64,000 nucleotides of DNA from Misgurnus anguillicaudatus (lineage: Eukaryota > Chordata > Actinopteri > Cypriniformes > Cobitidae), in contig NC_073340.2 of NCBI RefSeq assembly GCF_027580225.2, positions 18,980,001 to 19,044,000 of the forward strand, in the 5' to 3' direction. Each line of letters opens with the position of its first letter. The stretch's first letter is position 1. Positions 58,339 to 64,000 of this stretch are shown here, one piece after another. Both the position numbers and the translations under genes were made by a program. Under the pieces are notes generated by a model that was not told the origin of the DNA, did no database searches, and was given only the letters and a program-made list of their open reading frames with translations.

Positions 58339-58593
58339 GTGGTGTAGTTAAAATTTCTTAATGGATTCAAAACAGATCTGAAATTACGCATCCGCAAATG
58401 GTCGGCACCAAACACAGCCCCTTTGCCACTCTCCATTGGAAATGAATGACTTCCGGTTTATTGGGCGTCGTTTGTTGTGTGCAGTTGAAAGGCGACTTAA
58501 GGCATTAATGGGTGTTTAGCATTTTCTTTCATTTTTACTATTTAGTCATGTATGCATGAAAATTAATACTTACAAGAATGTTAAGTACTAACC

Positions 58594-58928
58594 ATCAATG
58601 GTGTGTGTACATTTTAGCAGCTCCTAGTGGTGAGATTAGCTCACCCCTTAATTTTAAAATGCATATGGTTGCCGCCACAGGGCACAGGCTAGACAACATA
58701 TGGACGAAACGCGCTCTGTAGAACCTTTTGTCCATTTAGGGCTACTGTAGAAACATGACGGCGACTTCATGTACAAAGGGGACCCGCGGTGTATGTAAAT
58801 AAAAACATCTCATTCTAAGGTGATACAAACAATACAGTTTATTATGTAAGGTCTTTATACACCACTGATAATAAAGTTATGTAGATTATATTCAAGAGAT
58901 TCTTCTAAAAGTTACACAATGCACCTTT
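58594..58928 (-). mobile_element. AGGTGCATTG-type TTAA element, nearly complete
   Basis: On the minus strand it starts AGGTGCATTGTGTAACTTTT after TTAA (58929-58932 on the plus strand). It carries TATCAGTGGTGTATAAAGACC, TTTTATTTACATACACCGCG and GCGACTTCATG-type words, ending near CTAAAATGTACACACACC. The far TTAA is decayed. Confidence 0.75.
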
Positions 58929-58932
58929 AAAC

Positions 58933-61590
58933 AATTATCTGTCATACAAAAATTAGACATATTACAGTATTTTGATTATTCTTGCTGTCGACTATTCAAC
59001 CCTCAGACTTGGAAAATGTTAGTTAGACGAATGTTGTGTTTCTCTGTTGAATTCCCTCTAGATCAGCCACTTTCTCCCACTCAAAACAGCCCACGATACA
59101 TAGTGCCGCCTCAAAAAAACCCTGAGGCCAAGAATGGCAGTTCCTTGAAGAATGAACTCATCTGAACAGCAAGGCAAATAAATAAATCAAATGTTAAAAA
59201 ATGCAGACAAAGTCTACAGGCGCAGCAGAAACCGTCTCCACGGTGTTACTAATTTCATAGCGTGTTTATAATGCTGAGCACTTTTTATGCAGAATATACA
59301 CCCTATTTTCTTCTGTTTTGCAACTTAACTAAGACTTTTCTGCACCGAATCTGTTGCAGCATCTGTTTTTGTGCAGTGCGTTTTTTAACAAAGACATAAA
59401 CAAATAAAACAAACCGTGAAAGCCCTTTAAATCAAACCACACCTGCCCTTTTAACATACAGTACTGTTTATCAAGAGCTGCCGTGCTGTGTTTTACTCCC
59501 GTGTATATATTTGTGTTATGGCATCTGTTGTATCTCTACACGAAATCACACTTGGCTAAGCCACTTAGCATTGGTTATTTACTCATTAACGTCCCCTGAA
59601 GTGTTACCTTTGCGTTGTTTAATCATTGGATGACAGCAAATTCACAAGGGAAGTCTCGAGTGCTGCTTTACAGGAACAGCAGAAGCTTCGGGCTACATCC
59701 TTATCCTACCCCGCGCTCCCCTACCAGCCACATACAATAACTTATACCTGTAAACGTCCCGGTGAAAATGTGTTTCTGCTGTCCCAGCTCACCATGATAT
59801 GTGGCAAGACATCGGTTTTACAGCTCACCCCTGCTCCTGCATCGTAATGAGTCGGCTGTCAGCAGCGGGGCCAAGATCCTCACGTCGGGCTGCCAGAGTC
59901 TCGCGATGTGCTGTCTTAAAGTGTCTCTGCTCTTTAATTGAATTCTCCACCCCCTCCGGCCCCCTTCGACAGCAAGCGAGCCAAGGGTGTGTTTAAGTGT
60001 TAATTTGTCAACTGCGACAGGGTGGCGTCCGGTTGCTTGTGTTGGCGCCGGCACGGCAGGCACGCTGCGGGAACAGATGGACTTCAGAGGTGGCTTCTTA
60101 ATCTTGTGCATAAACACTGCCACAACTCTTGAAGTTGTATTTCATTTGCCTAATTCGAATCCTGCATACGCATTTATCTTTTAAATTGATGTTTTTGTCA
60201 AAACAGTTGTCGCTTATTAGAGATTGACCTTGTTAATATGTCCACAAATAATCTCTCAGTCTTTCAATCTTACATTAGTTGTTTGTGTGTGAATAAGGAC
60301 ATTTATAAGTCTGGGTATAAGCAGGAGATCATGAAATATTGAGTAAGATTGCGTCTCAATCAGGTTCCTGGTTGAATAATCTGTGCACTGCCCGGGATCA
60401 AGTCATTCCTGTGCACTTTGTGATTTTTTTACCTCACTATGTTAATTTACTACAATTATTATGATTTTTTTACCTTTTCAGAACATAGCACAAGTCAACA
60501 CAAAAGTCATTTTTTTCACATTTTACATCTTTTCTAATCTCACTTCTTTTTTCATGTTAATCTAAAGCATTAGACCAATGATGGTATATAAACTGTATAT
60601 TAAAGCTTTTTAAAAAATGCTGCTGCATGCTTCTGGCCAATAAACACAAACTTTTGGGTAGTTTATGGGTAGTTCCTGTTGTGCTGGTTAGACCGTATTT
60701 CAAAGTAGAAGTTAATTTAGTTACCTTGTAGTAAAATCGATCCCAGTTCCTGTGGTGCCAGAATGGCAAAAAGCATGTAGTTCCCCAAATAGTTAAGGTT
60801 CCTGCTGTGCAAATAGGGCTCATGTTACCAACAGGCTTAGACTGATATTGTGTTTTGACCCAACTATTTACTGTACACTCCCTGTACACTCTCCAATATC
60901 ACTTTTACCATAGTAAAGCACTATAACCCAGGCCTCCTGCTGCTTAGTGCTTTAGTAAATACCCTACACCACATATTCCCTCTCATCTTCAGTCTGAACT
61001 GCCTCGAGAAACTAGTCTTTGAAGTAGTAAAAGATTCGCTTTATCTTCAAACTTCTGTATCACCACACAACCAACACGTGTTTAAATGTCCTTACCAGAC
61101 CCTGAGACAGTTCACACCACTCCTCCGTCTACCTCCCTTGAGAATTATATAAGCCTAAAGTGATTTTCCCAGCATAGTTTTTAGTTATACACTTGATGGA
61201 TTTTACTGAAACATTCCGGTTTGTAACTCCAACCTCGAAGAAGATTTATCATTTCTTTATTGGAGCTTAATGTGGAAGCTTTGATGTAGTCATAGTCATA
61301 AACTTGGCATCTAAGAGCTTGGATTTAGATTTCATCCTCAGGGCTTTTTCCTATGATTCGCCTAATTACTCGAACAAAGCTAATACAATACATAATAATG
61401 CACTGTACAGTAACTGCATAATCAAAAGTATGTAGACACCCAAGCACTACCCCATAAAGTACAAGTATGTCCTTATTGAACACATGTTACTCTCTCTGTG
61501 AAATCCAGGCTAAATTCTCATAATCTAATTATGAAATTTGGTGCATCAGAGTTCGATTTCACAATGATGTCAATCTTTGACATGGCCTTA
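58933..61590. other. Unique-looking sequence, no gene supported
   Basis: No transposon ends recognised. 59560-60180 is repeat-free, GC-balanced and open on both strands (59799-60184), which suggests non-coding constraint or chance rather than a gene. Confidence 0.35.
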
Positions 61591-61594
61591 AAGC

Positions 61595-61870
61595 AGCCCC
61601 GCCGCTCCCATAACGCGCATCACGCGCTGTGCGTAGGGCACCACGTGCTGAGAGGGCACCAAAAATAATAGCCTAATGAAAAAAAATTTTAATGCTGAAA
61701 TTATTTCATTAGCCTATAAAAATATTATTAGCCCCTTTTTATCCATGTATATGTTACAAAAGAGGGGGAACGAGATAATTTAATGGCTCTAGTCTAGAAA
61801 GTATGCCCCCCAGCCTTTGATTGTCCGTGCCGGTTGATCGCGCGGGCACCTGACGAAGTTTGACAGAGGC
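61595..61870. repeat. Possible hAT-like fragment
   Basis: GCGCATCACGCGCTGTGCG and GGGCACCACGTGCTGAG, then AGTATGCCCCCCAGCC, resemble GC-rich pieces of cyprinid hAT elements. No ends were found, so this is weak. Confidence 0.3.
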
Positions 61871-61877
61871 CGTTTTT

Positions 61878-62107
61878 CAATCCGAAGGCTGCAGCCTCCA
61901 GAGGTCGCATTTATAGGCTGCATACGTCATCAAAACTTTCTTATTTCGTAATATTAACAATCATAAAGTTAACTATTATTCTTAGTTAATCGTAAATTGT
62001 TGTAATATGCTTATGACTTGCTAATGTAATGTTCAGTTAACTGAAATAAAGCTTGATGACGTATGCAGCCTGCATATGCGACCTCGCGCAGGCTGCAGCT
62101 TTCGGAT
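61878..62107. mobile_element. 230-bp MITE with ATCCGAAGGCTGCAG ends
   Basis: ATCCGAAGGCTGCAGCCTCC is mirrored by GCAGGCTGCAGCTTTCGGAT. Further in, GGCTGCATACGTCATCAA pairs with TTGATGACGTATGCAGCC. A diverged second copy is at 23290-23535. The target duplication is not evident. Confidence 0.8.
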
Positions 62108-62449
62108 ATAGAAACGGCCAGTCAGAAGGCAGCTTTTGGAAATGTCCCCGAAAAGACAGCAGGAGTCAGGATCGAAAAAAAAAAGAAACTGCGGGATGAT
62201 GCCCGTGCATTACTTGCAGGTAAGTCCATCATGTTTAATCATTCACTTCTAAATAAGGGAAATGCACAAGGGCTGCAGCTGCTGCTAATGCGGCTCGAAC
62301 TTGCTGTGCTGATATTAATGTTTAGCAAACTATGTTGTTAGAATTTATAACTTCAGTGCAAGCTAAATTAAGAAACATTACTGTAAAACATTACCTATGC
62401 ATATGCATTTTACAAATAACTGGCGCAGCTTTTACTTTCTTCTTTAGAT

Positions 62450-63463
62450 TAGGGTTGTGCCGATAGACGATAGTATCGTGTATCGACGATCTTCAGACAT
62501 ATCGCCAATGGCAGGCTTTCATGGCGATAGTAATGACGATAGTTGGCGAATGGTTATTATTATTATTATTATCATCATAGTTTTATATTAACACCCACAA
62601 TGCATGCTTTTCCTCACATGAGGGTTTGTGGGCTTCACTTTACACGGAGAGCTTGTAAAGAGAGACTTCCTTCTTGCACGTACCTGCACTTAATGCGCGC
62701 ATCTTGGTCTCCTTCTACCACTAAATCCAGCGCGCCGCGTCATGAGCAGCTGCGCTTCTCTCTGTCTCACGTGCACGCGCTCTCGCGTCTGTCCGAAGTC
62801 TAAACATATACTAAAGTAGTGATCCTTATGTATTTGTTCAGTTTAATGCGTTTCATGCGAGCTGAGGCAAACTTTTTTGTTTAAAATATGAACCGTTGCA
62901 TATTAGCGCCTCTCTCTAAAACTCTCGCGTACGTGCAGAGAGCTGCGCTCTGTCAGAAGTCAGATCACTAGGTATTAATCCTGTTTATGATATGCATTTC
63001 AATGAGTTGTAGCAACACGTCCCTCGTGTTTAATATATGATTGTGTTTAAAATATGATCGCGTTTCGCTGGACCGATGCGTTTAAAAAGGCACCTCATGA
63101 GAGCACCACTGCTTGACACGTGTAGTCTTCTGCAACAGCACTAATGCATTGAATTGTTTGTATGTGCGCGCACGTGTGTGTGCGTGCGCAGATGCATGTT
63201 TTTACAGTTATTAAGTAATCATGATAGGGTTTTAATGACACGCTCGCATTAATGGCATCAGTTTTAAGAAGGTTGCGGTCATGACGGTGTTGCTCTTGTT
63301 TTTTTTTGTCCACCCATCAAGTGACTTGTTATAATGAGTAAAAATTAACAAATTTTAAAAAAATGAGTAAACTACTGCCCCGCACCCCGATAATATCGTG
63401 TATCGCCGATCTCACAGGCTGACGATAGGACGATCTGAAAATAGGGCATATCGCCCAACACTA
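62450..63463. mobile_element. 1014-bp hAT element with perfect duplication CTTTAGAT
   Basis: Ends TAGGGTTGTGCCGATAGACG and TATCGCCCAACACTA are inverted. CTTTAGAT flanks both sides exactly (62442-62449, 63464-63471). Subterminal repeats of CGATAG, ATCGTGTATCG and ACGATC lie in both arms. The interior contains an ATT microsatellite and GC-rich sequence without a transposase. Confidence 0.93.
62552..62572. repeat. (ATT)n microsatellite
   Basis: Six or seven ATT units inside the hAT element. Confidence 0.9.
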
Positions 63464-63471
63464 CTTTAGAT

Positions 63472-63947
63472 ATTGAGCAGTAGTTTATTTTGTGGTTTAT
63501 TTTGACATGACGGTGGTTAATACTTTCTCAGTAAAAGTTAACGTTAGCAGTCAGTGCACATGTTACAAATCATCACTCTTAAATATATATAAATATAAAA
63601 CGTCATGATATGAAGCAAACATTACTGTGACACTTAGTTCTCTGAATCTTTGTTTTATTTAAGAATATTGAGTATTCTTGTTTACTTATTGATGTTTATT
63701 TAATGTAATTTATTTAAAGTCTCATTGTACTTGGGAAAAACATGTCTGGATTATTTTGATAATTTAAGTTTGGTAATTTTTCTGTTTTGCTATTCTATAA
63801 AAGTTTGCACTTTCAAATGTGTAGTGTGTGTTGGCTAAAGTTGTGAAGATTTTACTTTCTGCTATTAAGTTATATGTTTGGCAATAAAAAATTAAACTGG
63901 CAAAAACAAAAGTTTTTTTTTCTTAGGGTCGGGGTGGGGGGCATTAT
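63472..63947. other. No gene seen
   Basis: AT-rich spacer between two hAT elements. Confidence 0.4.
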
Positions 63948-64000
63948 CAGGGTTCCCGCGGGGTCTTAAAAAGTCTTAAAAAGTCTGAAATTTAGAAAGT
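63948..64000 (+). mobile_element. hAT element left end, cut by the window edge
   Basis: CAGGGTTCCCGCGGGGTCTT followed by repeated AAAAAGTCTT words is the same end type as 13405. The rest lies outside the window. Confidence 0.75.

Noticed and set aside
1..64000. CRISPR arrays, operons, riboswitches or other bacterial features
   Set aside because: None of the spacing, coding density or motifs are present; all signs point to vertebrate non-coding DNA.

Overview
This window looks like repeat-rich, non-coding DNA from a ray-finned fish, most likely a cyprinid close to zebrafish or carp. The grounds are an AT-rich background, no operons or long open frames, and dozens of dispersed DNA-transposon families whose ends I recognise from cyprinid genomes (TTAA-flanked foldback elements, hAT MITEs with 8-bp target duplications, PIF/Harbinger elements, a tRNA-derived SINE). 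Family recognition is from memory; no database was searched. I found no host protein-coding gene I can support. The only protein-like remnants belong to transposons: a Harbinger element with a Myb/SANT-like gene and a HARBI1-like transposase, two THAP-like N-termini and one hAT transposase fragment.

Layout. 1-2808: right part of a GGGGCC-ended element carrying a TAA-flanked MITE and a TTAA-flanked foldback. 3.8-4.8 kb: mosaic of GGTACA-type repeats inside another MITE. 6.3-6.9 kb: hAT MITE. 7.1-11.7 kb: a THAP-like fossil, then an old repeat split by a 3.6-kb Harbinger element. 13.2-14.3 kb: a TTAA element split by a hAT element. 16.7-26.7 kb: scattered fragments, a complete 367-bp hAT MITE with perfect target duplication, and a MITE with a perfect 37-bp inverted repeat. 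28.9-35.6 kb: hAT fossils, a 511-bp foldback and a hAT MITE. 38.3-39.6 kb: a TTAA element split by a hAT with a perfect 8-bp duplication. 42.8-53.8 kb: the densest cluster, with foldback elements inside foldback elements, a loop inversion between two copies and a three-layer nest. 55-58.9 kb: a TA-flanked element, a split SINE, and an inverted repeat whose arms carry a THAP start. 61.9-63.5 kb: a MITE and a 1-kb hAT element. The window ends inside another hAT element.

Between these lie stretches of unique-looking sequence (about 4.8-6.3, 11.7-13.2, 14.3-16.7, 18.8-20.5, 24.4-25.9, 26.9-28.9, 29.9-32.3, 35.8-38.3, 40.8-42.3, 53.8-55.2, 55.9-57.2 and 58.9-61.6 kb) with no gene that I can defend. 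They are best read as intergenic or intronic DNA, some of it possibly conserved non-coding. The elements do not work together as a pathway. What they record is the order of insertions: in at least eight places one element interrupts another, so relative ages can be read directly.
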